The notes under the pieces are model-generated. The model saw only the letters and a program-made list of their open reading frames with translations. It searched no databases and was not told the origin of the DNA. Positions 49,850 to 58,635 of a stretch of DNA of 64,000 nt are shown one piece after another. A program made the position numbers and the translations under genes. How positions within the stretch are numbered: the stretch's first letter is position 1; every line of letters starts with the position of its first letter. Source of the stretch: an uncultured Muribaculaceae bacterium (lineage in GTDB: Bacteria > Bacteroidota > Bacteroidia > Bacteroidales > Muribaculaceae); contig CAKUQQ010000001.1 in assembly GCA_934675575.1 (NCBI GenBank), positions 62,001 to 126,000 of the forward strand, given 5' to 3'.

Positions 49850-52800
49850 TCAGAATCTGCCTCCGCCCATTGGTGGACGTCCGCCTCCCATTGGTGGACG
49901 ACCGTGACCGTCGGGTCCAAACCCTTCGCGGCGAGTGTCGGGCTCTTCACCCTTCTTAAATGAGGTGAACCTGTAAGTCAGCGTGAGCATGCCGTAACGG
50001 CCGAGCGAGTTATATATAGCATCTTCTATATAGCTTGCCGTGACGTTGCGGTTCACGTTTTTGCGCTGTCCCAGTATGTCATACACCGAAATCATCACCG
50101 AAGCCTTCTTGTCTTTCAAGAACTGGTAGGCTATAGAGCCATTCCAAATCCATTGCTTTGTGTCGTAGCCGGCAGAGTAGCCCGATGTGGCGCTATAGCT
50201 CAAGTCGGTGCTGAGCACCAGGCCAAACGGTGCGCTGTAAGTGCCGTTGAATTGTCCGCCATAGGTGTGTATGTTGCGGTTGTTGCTCACTGCCGTCTGC
50301 ACCGAGTTGTGCGTGGTCTGAAAGTTGTAGCGCGGACGTATCTCAAGGTCAAACATGTCGGTGCGGTAGGCAAGTCCTGGCGAGTAGTTTATCGAGAATG
50401 TCTGGCTGCGGTTATAGGCGTCGTTGTTGTAACCCACCGTTTGGCTGAAACGCGAGAACAGGTGGCTTGTAAACGAGAACGACTTGTTTGCGGAGAATGG
50501 CAAGCTGAGCATGCCCATTCCAAATGCGTCCCACACACCGTTCACATTGGCATAGGTGGTGTTGCGTCCACCTGTGGTTGCATCATATTTCACCGTGGAT
50601 ATAATGCTGTTTTGGGCGAAATTCACACCAAGCATGCCCATTATGCTGCGCTGTGCCTGCTGGTTGAAGTCGTTGAAACGCAAGTTTATGCGGTGAGTAA
50701 ACGTTGGCTTCAAGTCTGGGTTACCAACCACTATGTTCAGTGGGTTCGACACATCGGCCACCGGCTGCAACTGCGTGAGCGACGGCTGGCTGCTGCGCAT
50801 ACGGTAGTCGAAGCTCAACGAGCGTGTGCGTGTGAAGCGGTAGCGGAAACGTGCATACGGAGCCACCGTCCACACCCAGTGCGACGGTATGTTGCGAGCC
50901 GAGTTCATGCGGTCTTCGCTGCTCGACATTGCCGAGTTGACCGAAGCGCCAAGGTCGAGGTTATATTGCTTGCGCACTTGGCGGAAACCCACGGTGAGCG
51001 CCTGGTCAAAATATTTGTTGGCAAAGTCATTGCTTTGTCTTTCGTTCAAGTCACGGTCAAGCTCCGGGCCAAGCTCCAAGCTAAGCACTGTGCTCAGCAA
51101 CTGTCCGTCCGACAGCACATTCGACCCATATTCCTGCCCTATTGCGCGGCGCAAGTTGGGGTCAGTGAGCACCGACAGCAGCGTGAAGTTGTTGTAGCCG
51201 CCCAGAGTGCTGTTGCTCTGCGAGCCGTCAGCGGCACGAGTTATGTCATACACCATCTTGTTGGCTGTGCTGTAGCGGTAATTGCCGCGATACGACAGCT
51301 GCACGAACCGGGCATTCTTTATGTTGCCCAGCGGTTCTGTCCAACTCAAGCGTCCGCTAATGCCGTTTGTGCGGCGGTCGTTGCTGTAGATTTGGTCTAT
51401 CGTCTCTGTAGAGTCCGACTTCAAGAAATAGCGGTTTTGCGTATATGTGTTTCCGTCCTCATCCACCTTGCTGTAGTTATAGCGCACCTGTGCACTGTAG
51501 CTGCGGCCTGGGTGCGACTTGAATTTGTGGTTAAACACCAGCTCTCCGCCAAACTCATAGCTTTTGCCATCGTTGTTATAAGTGCTGAAACTGCTGTTGA
51601 CTGGCGACTGCAATGCGTTGCCTGCACGCGTCATCGATGAGTCGGCACGCGTGGATTTGCTGAAATTCAACTGAAAATTTGGCCTGAACTCAAGTGTGCT
51701 GAGCGAGTCGATGTGCCAGCGCATGCGGAAGTCACCACGCAAGTTGTGTCCCTTGTCGCGAGCCGAGCTTGCAGAGTTGTAATACGACGTTGAGTCTTGA
51801 AACAAATATTGTCTTGCGGTTGACTGGCGCGTGTCGCGGTCGCTGTGCGAATACATCAGGTCACCACCCACACGCAGCTTCTCCTTGTCTTCGCCCTGTG
51901 AGTCATTGGTGCCAACGCTGAAGTTGATGCCTGCCATTTGTGATGTGGTGATGCCTCGGCTGCCGCCAAACCGCTGGAAACGCGATGCGCCACCGTCGGT
52001 AAACCCAAGGTTATTGGTGTTGTTTCCTCCGCCTATCACTGTGAGTTGGTTACCATTTCTGAAATAATTGGCATTCAAGCTGGCTGCATAGCGGTCATCG
52101 GTGCCATAGCCGGCGTTGACAGTGCCAAACCAGCCGTTGTTCATGCCTTTCTTAACCGTTAGGTTAATCACAGTCTCATCATCACCGTCGTCCACACCTG
52201 TCAAACGCGCTAAATCGCTCTTGCGGTCCACCACTTGAAGCTTGTTGACCATGTTGGCAGGAATGTTTTTTGAAGCCACGGTAGGGTCGTCAGAAAAGAA
52301 CTCCTTGCCGTCAACCAATATCTTTTTCACCTCCTTGCCATTGGCGGTGATTTTGCCATCGGTACCCACTTCCACGCCCGGCAGACGTTTCAGCAAATCC
52401 TCAACCACGGCATTGGCTTGTGTCTTGTAGCTGTCGGCATTATATTCTATCGTGTCTTCCTTCACCGTGATAGGTGTTTTCACGCCTTTCACCACAGCCT
52501 CTTTAAGCAGCACAGTGTTTGGTGTGAGCATAATCTTGCCGAAATCCACGTCTCGGCCGTCAGCTCCCACCGCCACTTTCAGTGTGCGGTCAGCGTAGCC
52601 CACATAGCTGAATTTCACCAGATAATGTCCCTCGCCAACGCCGTCCAAACTCCATGCGCCGTCAATGTCGGCAGTGGTGCCTGCCACAAACGAGCTGTCC
52701 CTGTCGGCCTTCATCAGTTTTACCGAAGCCTCCACAAGAGTGGCAGTCGTGTCGGTAGCGTCAACCAGACGCCCCCTTATCACGGCCGCATCAAGGGTAG

Positions 52801-52852
52801 CCCCCACTGCCGCGGCTGCCAAAAATAAACTTATCGCAACATTTTTCATCAT
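49850..52852 (-). CDS. TonB-dependent-receptor-like outer-membrane beta-barrel protein
   Basis: The 1000-residue protein starts with a signal peptide (MMKNVAISLFLAAAAVGATLDA). A carboxypeptidase-regulatory-like domain (about 22-105, IRGRLVDATDTTATLVEASV) is followed by a plug-like domain (about 110-225: KEDTIEYNADSYKTQANAVVEDLLKRLPGVEVG in parts). A large barrel follows, of the OMP_b-brl_3 type. Its end is unusual: GRPPMGGGRPPMGGGRF, from two 21-base repeats. An in-frame extension upstream to 53140 lacks any resemblance to the family and crosses the promoter, so 52852 is chosen. The substrate is unknown; neighbours give no SusD partner. Confidence 0.9.
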   Translation of the reverse strand: MMKNVAISLFLAAAAVGATLDAAVIRGRLVDATDTTATLVEASVKLMKADRDSSFVAGTTADIDGAWSLDGVGEGHYLVKFSYVGYADRTLKVAVGADGRDVDFGKIMLTPNTVLLKEAVVKGVKTPITVKEDTIEYNADSYKTQANAVVEDLLKRLPGVEVGTDGKITANGKEVKKILVDGKEFFSDDPTVASKNIPANMVNKLQVVDRKSDLARLTGVDDGDDETVINLTVKKGMNNGWFGTVNAGYGTDDRYAASLNANYFRNGNQLTVIGGGNNTNNLGFTDGGASRFQRFGGSRGITTSQMAGINFSVGTNDSQGEDKEKLRVGGDLMYSHSDRDTRQSTARQYLFQDSTSYYNSASSARDKGHNLRGDFRMRWHIDSLSTLEFRPNFQLNFSKSTRADSSMTRAGNALQSPVNSSFSTYNNDGKSYEFGGELVFNHKFKSHPGRSYSAQVRYNYSKVDEDGNTYTQNRYFLKSDSTETIDQIYSNDRRTNGISGRLSWTEPLGNIKNARFVQLSYRGNYRYSTANKMVYDITRAADGSQSNSTLGGYNNFTLLSVLTDPNLRRAIGQEYGSNVLSDGQLLSTVLSLELGPELDRDLNERQSNDFANKYFDQALTVGFRQVRKQYNLDLGASVNSAMSSSEDRMNSARNIPSHWVWTVAPYARFRYRFTRTRSLSFDYRMRSSQPSLTQLQPVADVSNPLNIVVGNPDLKPTFTHRINLRFNDFNQQAQRSIMGMLGVNFAQNSIISTVKYDATTGGRNTTYANVNGVWDAFGMGMLSLPFSANKSFSFTSHLFSRFSQTVGYNNDAYNRSQTFSINYSPGLAYRTDMFDLEIRPRYNFQTTHNSVQTAVSNNRNIHTYGGQFNGTYSAPFGLVLSTDLSYSATSGYSAGYDTKQWIWNGSIAYQFLKDKKASVMISVYDILGQRKNVNRNVTASYIEDAIYNSLGRYGMLTLTYRFTSFKKGEEPDTRREGFGPDGHGRPPMGGGRPPMGGGRF
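49866..49900 (-). repeat. Two tandem 21-base units at the end of the receptor gene
   Basis: The 14-base core at 49866-49879 recurs exactly at 49887-49900, a period of 21 bases, and encodes the doubled RPPMGGG heptapeptide. Confidence 0.85.
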
Positions 52853-52968
52853 CACAGTTTTAATTTCGGCGGCAATTCTCTTTTTGCAGCCGCCACGCAA
52901 TCGCAAAAGCAATGCAGCTGGCACACATGTCAAGCCGGCAAATGCCACCGCAACACATTTTGCAATTA

Positions 52969-53000
52969 CAAAATTATTCAACAGCCAAGCCCCATGCAAA
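52969..53000 (-). promoter_or_regulatory. Predicted promoter of the receptor gene
   Basis: On the minus strand TTTG (52997-53000), 20 bases, TAATTTTG (52969-52976): both boxes match the Bacteroidota consensus at the expected spacing. Transcription would start near 52962. Confidence 0.7.
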
Positions 53001-53078
53001 AGCGATATACCAACCCACCCTTTTTCAAGATAATCCCCCCATTTTCCCCGACCAACTGGTGTGGTTGATGGGCGGTGG

Positions 53079-53108
53079 TTGGCAATGCGGAAAAAGTTTG
53101 TAACTTTG
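53079..53108 (+). promoter_or_regulatory. Predicted promoter of the ABC exporter-purN pair
   Basis: TTGG (53079-53082), 18 bases, TAACTTTG (53101-53108). The predicted start near 53115 leaves about 45 bases to the ATG. Confidence 0.6.
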
Positions 53109-53159
53109 TTGCTTGAAGTATTGACTTCTGCCACCACCAATTCTTAACACCGACAACTG

Positions 53160-54986
53160 ATGAAAGATTTTTTCAAAATACTGACACGCTTCGTGCTGCC
53201 ATACAAGAAATTCCTGGCTTTGAACATTCTGTTCAACTTGCTTGCCGCATTTCTCACTCTGTTTTCGTTTGCCCTCATCATTCCCATTCTCGAAATGCTT
53301 TTTGGCATCAACCACACGGTGTATTCGTTCATGGAACTTGACGAAGGATCGTTGAAAGACGTGATTGTCAACGACTTTTACTTCTATGTGCAGCAGATAA
53401 TCACTCAGTATGGCCAATCGCTGGCACTGGCAGCCATAGCTTTGGCACTGGTGTTGATGACGGCATTCAAGACAGGCAGCGCCTATCTGAGCGCGTTTTT
53501 CATGATACCAATCCGCACCGGTGTGGTGCAGGACATTCGCAACCAGATTTACGACAAAATAGTGTCGCTGCCGCTTGCTTTTTTCTCCAATGAGCGCAAA
53601 GGCGACGTGATGGCACGCATGAGTGGCGATGTTACCGAAGTGGAGAACTCCATTATGTCGTCACTCGACATGATGTTTAAAAACCCAATCATGATTATTG
53701 CCTGCCTCACCATGATGATTTTAGTGAGCTGGCAACTCACCATCTTTGTGCTGATTTTGCTGCCGCTTGCCGGCACTGTGATGGGGCGCGTGGGCAAAAG
53801 GCTGAAACGTGTGTCGCTCGAAGGCCAGAACCAGTGGGGCGTGCTGCTCTCCAACATTGAGGAAACCATTGGCGGACTGCGCATCATCAAGGCTTTCAAC
53901 GCCGAGGACAAGTCACGCCGCCGCTTTGGCAAGGAGAACAAGAAATATCGCGACATAACCACTCGCATGAACCGCCGCTATGAGCTTGCCCACCCCATGA
54001 GCGAATTTCTTGGCACAGCCACCATAGCCATAGTGCTGTGGTTTGGCGGCACATTGATTTTGAGCGGCAACAGCACAATCACGGCACCATCGTTCATCTA
54101 CTACATGGTCATCTTCTATAGCATAATCAATCCTGCCAAAGACCTCTCCAAAGCCTCATACTCCATTCAGCGCGGACTTGCCTCCATACAGCGCATCGAC
54201 AAGATTTTGAAAGCCGAAAACGACATCAAGGAGCCAACAGTGCCGGCACCTCTCACCGAGATGCGCCAAGGCATAGACTACAGCCACGTGCGTTTTCGCT
54301 ATGCCGACAAATGGATAATCAACGACGTGTCACTAAGCATCAAGAAAGGTCAAACTGTGGCTCTCGTTGGTCAGTCAGGTTCCGGAAAAACCACACTTGC
54401 CGACCTGTTGCCTCGCTTCTACGACGTGCAGGAGGGCAGCATAACCATCGACGGCACCGACATACGCCAATTCACCACCCACGACTTGCGCTCACTCATG
54501 GGCAACGTCAACCAGGAGGCTATCCTGTTCAACGACTCATTCTACAACAACATCACGTTTGGTGTTGACCACGCCACTCGCGAGGAGGTGATTGAGGCCG
54601 CAAAAATAGCCAACGCCTACGACTTCATCATGGCGAGCGAGCAAGGGTTCGACACCAACATTGGCGACCGAGGCGGCAACCTGTCGGGTGGGCAGCGCCA
54701 GCGTGTGAGCATAGCGCGCGCCATTCTCAAAAATCCGCCAATTCTGATTCTTGACGAGGCCACATCGGCTCTCGACACCGAGAGCGAACATCTGGTGCAG
54801 GAAGCCCTCGACAAGCTAATGCGCAACCGCACCACCCTTGTCATAGCCCACCGCTTGTCAACCATCAAGAACGCCGACCTCATCTGCGTGATGCAAGACG
54901 GCCGCATCGTGGAAAGCGGCACTCATGAGCAACTCATAGCCAAAGGCGGTGAATACAAGCACTTGGTTGACCTGCAGCAATTCTGA
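53160..54986 (+). CDS. ABC transporter, fused permease and ATPase (MsbA-like)
   Basis: The 608-residue half-transporter has six membrane spans in residues about 15-345 and a C-terminal ATPase. Walker A is VGQSGSGKTTLADL, the Q-loop is GNVNQEAILF, the signature is LSGGQRQRVSIARAIL, and Walker B is ILILDEATSALD, followed by AHRLST. The architecture matches MsbA-type lipid flippases. In Gram-negative bacteria MsbA moves lipid A-core across the inner membrane, and this is a plausible role here, although multidrug exporters look the same. purN follows 29 bases downstream. Confidence 0.93.
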   Translation: MKDFFKILTRFVLPYKKFLALNILFNLLAAFLTLFSFALIIPILEMLFGINHTVYSFMELDEGSLKDVIVNDFYFYVQQIITQYGQSLALAAIALALVLMTAFKTGSAYLSAFFMIPIRTGVVQDIRNQIYDKIVSLPLAFFSNERKGDVMARMSGDVTEVENSIMSSLDMMFKNPIMIIACLTMMILVSWQLTIFVLILLPLAGTVMGRVGKRLKRVSLEGQNQWGVLLSNIEETIGGLRIIKAFNAEDKSRRRFGKENKKYRDITTRMNRRYELAHPMSEFLGTATIAIVLWFGGTLILSGNSTITAPSFIYYMVIFYSIINPAKDLSKASYSIQRGLASIQRIDKILKAENDIKEPTVPAPLTEMRQGIDYSHVRFRYADKWIINDVSLSIKKGQTVALVGQSGSGKTTLADLLPRFYDVQEGSITIDGTDIRQFTTHDLRSLMGNVNQEAILFNDSFYNNITFGVDHATREEVIEAAKIANAYDFIMASEQGFDTNIGDRGGNLSGGQRQRVSIARAILKNPPILILDEATSALDTESEHLVQEALDKLMRNRTTLVIAHRLSTIKNADLICVMQDGRIVESGTHEQLIAKGGEYKHLVDLQQF

Positions 54987-55015
54987 CTATCACAACCAGC
55001 AACTACAAAAGAAAC

Positions 55016-55591
55016 ATGAAAAGAATATCCATATTTGTCTCCGGCGCAGGCTCCAATGCCGAGAACATAGTGCGCTACTTTCAGACCAACCCATGCGGCA
55101 TAGAAGTGGCATCGGTCATGAGCAACAACCCCAACGCGGCCGCAATAGCCCGTCTGAGACCTTTTGACATCGAAACCGAAGTGTTTCCACGCGAGCAATG
55201 GAAAAAGCCCGTAGAGGTGGCCCAGAGGCTCAAAAAAGAGCATGTGGACTTCATAGTGCTGGCGGGATTTCTGTCTTTCATCAACGAACCGCTGCTTTCC
55301 GACTTCAGCGGACGCATTGTCAACATACACCCATCGCTGCTGCCCAAACACGGCGGCAAGGGCATGTGGGGACTGAATGTGCACCGTGCCGTGCTCGAAG
55401 CCGGTGACAAGGAAACTGGCATCACCATTCACATGGTTGACAAAAGCATTGACGGCGGAGCCATTGTGGAACAGCGCCGCTGCCCTGTGCGCCCAGGCGA
55501 CACGCCCGAAAGCCTCGCCAACCGCGTACACGAGCTGGAGTATCTCTACTATCCGCAAGCCATTGAGCGGCTGGTCAACGAAACGGTGTGA
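55016..55591 (+). CDS. purN: Phosphoribosylglycinamide formyltransferase
   Basis: The 191-residue enzyme catalyses the third step of de novo purine synthesis with 10-formyl-THF. The N-terminal nucleotide-binding motif is ISIFVSGAGSNAENIVRYF. The catalytic block is FLSFINEPLLSDFSGRIVNIHPSLLPKHGG (in parts, with the Asn-Ile-His-Pro-Ser core), and the later METGITIHMVD-like ETGITIHMVD and DGGAIVEQRR carry the catalytic Asp. Its length is typical. Confidence 0.97.
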   Translation: MKRISIFVSGAGSNAENIVRYFQTNPCGIEVASVMSNNPNAAAIARLRPFDIETEVFPREQWKKPVEVAQRLKKEHVDFIVLAGFLSFINEPLLSDFSGRIVNIHPSLLPKHGGKGMWGLNVHRAVLEAGDKETGITIHMVDKSIDGGAIVEQRRCPVRPGDTPESLANRVHELEYLYYPQAIERLVNETV

Positions 55592-55616
55592 CCAACACGT
55601 GTAAAAAACACAAAAA

Positions 55617-57152
55617 TCAGAATTGGAAATAGATGAAGGGCTGAATGTCGCTGCTCTTCACCTGTATTATCAGGTATATCATGGCCACAAGCACCACCGC
55701 ATAGGCAAACGTGGGCAGTTTCACAAAGGCTGTTTTCACCTTTTGCTCCACATTGTCGGGCACAAAATGCAACACATAGCCCAGCGCCATGAGAGCAAAT
55801 ACTTTCCAGTAACCGGCCACAAGCTGCCCAAACAGCTCCGGGTGGAAGTTTGTGAATATCTGCTCTATCATCACCAGCGAGCTCCCAAACTCCTTGTTAC
55901 GGAAAAATATCCAGCAGAAGCAGGCAAAATTAAACGTCAGCAACACGCACAGCACTTGCACAGCACGATTGGCATGCGGCACGCCGGCTTTCTGCCCAGT
56001 GAGCTGCAACCACATCTTGTGTACAGCCAGGGCCACGCCGTGAAGCATGCCCCACACCACAAAATTCCATGACGCACCGTGCCACAACCCTCCCAAAAAC
56101 ATGGTGATGAACAAATTCAGGTATTGTCTCACCTTGCCCTTGCGATTGCCACCAAGAGAAATGTAGATGTAATCGCGCAGCCACGACGAGAGCGATATGT
56201 GCCAACGCCTCCAAAACTCGGTGATAGATGCCGACTTATATGGGCTGTTGAAGTTGATGTTAAACTTGAACCCGAGCAGCAGCGCCAAGCCTATAGCCAT
56301 GTCGCTGTAGCCGGAGAAATCGCAATATATCTGCAATGCGTAGCCATACACCCCCATCAGGTTCTCAATGCCGCTGTAAAGCGACGGATCGTCAAACACA
56401 CGCTCCACAAAATTAACGCTGATGTAGTCGCTAAGCACAGCCTTCTTAAACAATCCTGTCACCACAAACCAAAAGCCCATGCCGAGCATCTCACGGCTCA
56501 CATAAAGAGGCTTGCGTATTTGAGGAATGAAGTCGCTTGCCCTCACAATTGGGCCCGCCACAAGCTGAGGAAAGAACGACACATAAAACGCATAGTCGAG
56601 CAGACGGTCGAGCGGCTTAATTTTGCCACGATAAATGTCGATTGTGTAACTGAGCGACTGGAATGTGAAAAACGATATGCCCACAGGCAAAAATATGCTC
56701 ATGTCGTGAAAAGCGTTACCCGACAAGTCAGCCCAAATGTGACCAAAGAAGTTGGTGTATTTGAAATATCCGAGCAAACTGAGGTCAACCAGCAGGCTCA
56801 GCGCCACAAGCCACTTGCGGCCGCTCTTGCTGTGCGTTTCATATATGCTGCGCCCTATGAAATAGTCGCTGCAAGTGACCACGGCGAGCAAAAAGAAATA
56901 CACACCGCTGCTCTTGTAATAAAAATAATAGCTGAACAGCGTGACGAAAGCTATGCGCGCCGTGTCGCGACGGTTGAGCATGGCATACACCACGATGAAG
57001 CCGGCAAACAGCCACAAAAAGATGCCGCTTGAGAAAATCATCGGCGACTTGGGGTCGTAGGCAAGCTGCCGCAGTAGCATATCCACGTTGATGTTACCAG
57101 CCGCTTCAAGCAAATCGTCCACCCTGTTATGTTGCATCATGCCGTCAATCAT
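55617..57152 (-). CDS. MBOAT family O-acyltransferase (second copy)
   Basis: The 511-residue polytopic enzyme of the AlgI/DltB branch shows GISFFTFQSLSYTIDIYRG, LVAGPIVRASDFIPQ, DYISVNFVERVFDD, FWRRWHISLSSWLRDYIYISLGGNRKG (in parts) and the catalytic-histidine segment GGLWHGASWNFVVWGMLHG. It is distinct in sequence from the copy at 34778-36208, so a recent duplication is unlikely. It is translationally coupled (4-base overlap) to the SGNH gene upstream. It should pass acyl groups across the membrane for glycan O-acetylation; the acceptor is unknown. Confidence 0.94.
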   Translation of the reverse strand: MIDGMMQHNRVDDLLEAAGNINVDMLLRQLAYDPKSPMIFSSGIFLWLFAGFIVVYAMLNRRDTARIAFVTLFSYYFYYKSSGVYFFLLAVVTCSDYFIGRSIYETHSKSGRKWLVALSLLVDLSLLGYFKYTNFFGHIWADLSGNAFHDMSIFLPVGISFFTFQSLSYTIDIYRGKIKPLDRLLDYAFYVSFFPQLVAGPIVRASDFIPQIRKPLYVSREMLGMGFWFVVTGLFKKAVLSDYISVNFVERVFDDPSLYSGIENLMGVYGYALQIYCDFSGYSDMAIGLALLLGFKFNINFNSPYKSASITEFWRRWHISLSSWLRDYIYISLGGNRKGKVRQYLNLFITMFLGGLWHGASWNFVVWGMLHGVALAVHKMWLQLTGQKAGVPHANRAVQVLCVLLTFNFACFCWIFFRNKEFGSSLVMIEQIFTNFHPELFGQLVAGYWKVFALMALGYVLHFVPDNVEQKVKTAFVKLPTFAYAVVLVAMIYLIIQVKSSDIQPFIYFQF

Positions 57153-58498
57153 TGTTCTTTCTGTCTCTTATAGTTCTCATATCCCCACTCCATGGCTTCA
57201 TAGAGCAGTTTGCCGAGCTTGCGGCCACCCAAGAAGTTGATGTGCGTGTAGTCGAGGTTGGCAAGCGGCGGATTGGAGTTGACCATCTGCACAATGCTGC
57301 CCTCGCCGCCCATGGCGGTGTATAGATTCCAAAACGCTATCTTGGTGTCGAACGCTATGTATTGCTGCACATTGACCAGGCTCTGCACACCACGCATAGT
57401 GTGAAATGAGCCACCGGAGCGTTCCTCCCTGTCGGCCACGCTCACAAGCAAGAATCCGGTGCCAGGCATTTGCTGGCGCATGCGCGTTATGGCCTGTTCC
57501 ATGCGCTGACGATAAGCCTTGTAGCTGCTTGCCTTGGTTCCTGCCACATTGAGACCATACATCACCACCACAAGGTCGTAGTGACGAGCTTTGTCAAAGA
57601 GCTGATACATCTGGTCGCTCACGCCGAGCAGATGCTGACCGCTTGCCGAGCGCAGCGAGTAGTTGTCAACAGCCACGCCACGGTTGCCGTCGAGCGACGC
57701 ACCTATGCACACAAGCTGCCCCGATGCGCTCTCCACACTCCACGTCACGCGCCCTATGCGGCGACCGTCGTCCACAGTCACCGTTTGTATCTCATTGCTC
57801 GGCGAAAGCGTGAAATAGTGTGGAGTGGAACCGTTGACCAGAGCCTTGACCTGCGCTCCGCCACGAGCCACGAAATAGAGCGAGGTGTTGTCGCAACTGT
57901 CGAGTTTGGGCAAATATCTCACGCAGTTAAGCGTGGTTGAAGCTCCGCCAGTGGCATAGGAATAATGGCCTGTGATGGTGGCAAACGTGCTCTCGTAGCC
58001 AGTGGGGTCATTGGCATTGTGAGTGTCCCAGCCACTCGAATACTGACGCACACTGCGCCTGAACCCTGCCGTTTCCGACGACATTGGCACATAGCCCACT
58101 CCACAGCCGCCAAAACGCTGCTGAAATAGCGAGCGCAAGTCGGCGGTGAGTATGTCGCCCTCTATGTAGCTGTCGCCAAGCACGGCAATGCGCACAGGCC
58201 GCCCCAGAGAGCCGATGTTGTCGAGAGCCTCATAAAAAGGCTCCATGCCGGTTTCATCGTCGCTGAAGTCATTAATGCAAGTCATGCCAGGCTTGCACGA
58301 GTCAATCTTAACCTTTGGTTTCAGTGTTATCACGGTGTCGGGCACCGAGGTGGTGTCGGAGCGCAAATCGGCAAGTATGTCAACCTTGCGCATGGTCCAG
58401 CCGGCAATGGTCACGTCGGGCAACCAGTAGAGGCACAGCAGTGCCAAAACCAGTGTCAACACTATCCAAACGACTGAATGTAAATACCCTTTCCGCAT
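57149..58498 (-). CDS. SGNH/GDSL hydrolase-like exported protein, partner of the second MBOAT
   Basis: The 449-residue protein has an N-terminal membrane anchor (about 9-26, VVWIVLTLVLALLCLYWL). The nucleophile block IAVLGDSYIEGDILTADL has Ser 110 in the GDS motif. A Gly-containing block (GGASTTLNC), VVMYGLNVAGTKASSYKAY as block III, and LDYTHINFLGG with Asp 416/His 419 complete an SGNH set. A beta-rich insert at about 200-290 resembles a carbohydrate-binding module and is typical of larger SGNH transferases. It probably carries out the periplasmic step of acylation with the MBOAT encoded next. Confidence 0.85.
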   Translation of the reverse strand: MRKGYLHSVVWIVLTLVLALLCLYWLPDVTIAGWTMRKVDILADLRSDTTSVPDTVITLKPKVKIDSCKPGMTCINDFSDDETGMEPFYEALDNIGSLGRPVRIAVLGDSYIEGDILTADLRSLFQQRFGGCGVGYVPMSSETAGFRRSVRQYSSGWDTHNANDPTGYESTFATITGHYSYATGGASTTLNCVRYLPKLDSCDNTSLYFVARGGAQVKALVNGSTPHYFTLSPSNEIQTVTVDDGRRIGRVTWSVESASGQLVCIGASLDGNRGVAVDNYSLRSASGQHLLGVSDQMYQLFDKARHYDLVVVMYGLNVAGTKASSYKAYRQRMEQAITRMRQQMPGTGFLLVSVADREERSGGSFHTMRGVQSLVNVQQYIAFDTKIAFWNLYTAMGGEGSIVQMVNSNPPLANLDYTHINFLGGRKLGKLLYEAMEWGYENYKRQKEQ

Positions 58499-58519
58499 TT
58501 ATCCACATTAAATTGCCCG

Positions 58520-58527
58520 CAAAGGTA
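58520..58527 (-). promoter_or_regulatory. Predicted -7 element of the SGNH-MBOAT pair
   Basis: The minus strand reads TACCTTTG, a full TAnnTTTG match, 22 bases before the ATG at 58498. No good -33 box. Confidence 0.5.
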
Positions 58528-58562
58528 CACAAAAAACACTTGCGCTAACCGCATTTGTTTGC

Positions 58563-58601
58563 AAAAAAACAAGCAAGACCGGGCAAATGACCCAATCTTG
58601 C
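58563..58601 (-). terminator. Intrinsic terminator after deoC
   Basis: On the minus strand a 6-pair stem (58573-58578 with 58596-58601) and an inner G/C stem precede TTGTTTTTTT. It ends the mnmG-to-deoC transcript. Confidence 0.75.
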
Positions 58602-58635
58602 CGATTGTTTCATGCAACTATAGCTAACGACGGCT

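Larger units (their letters stand above)
52853..53159. other. Divergent intergenic region between the receptor and the ABC exporter
   Basis: This gap of about 300 bases holds promoters in both directions (52969-53000 minus; 53079-53108 plus). The receptor leader would be about 110 bases and has no strong hairpin that I can support. An open frame reads through it in phase with the receptor gene, but it has no family similarity. No RNA gene was recognised. Confidence 0.7.

Noticed and set aside
52853..53140. N-terminal extension of the beta-barrel receptor by 96 residues
   Set aside because: The extension precedes a clear signal peptide at 52852, crosses the predicted promoter and has no similarity to the family.
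55592..55616. Short palindrome ACACGTGT as a terminator between purN and the second MBOAT gene
   Set aside because: The stem is only 4 pairs and the flanking A/T tract is interrupted, so it is too weak to support.
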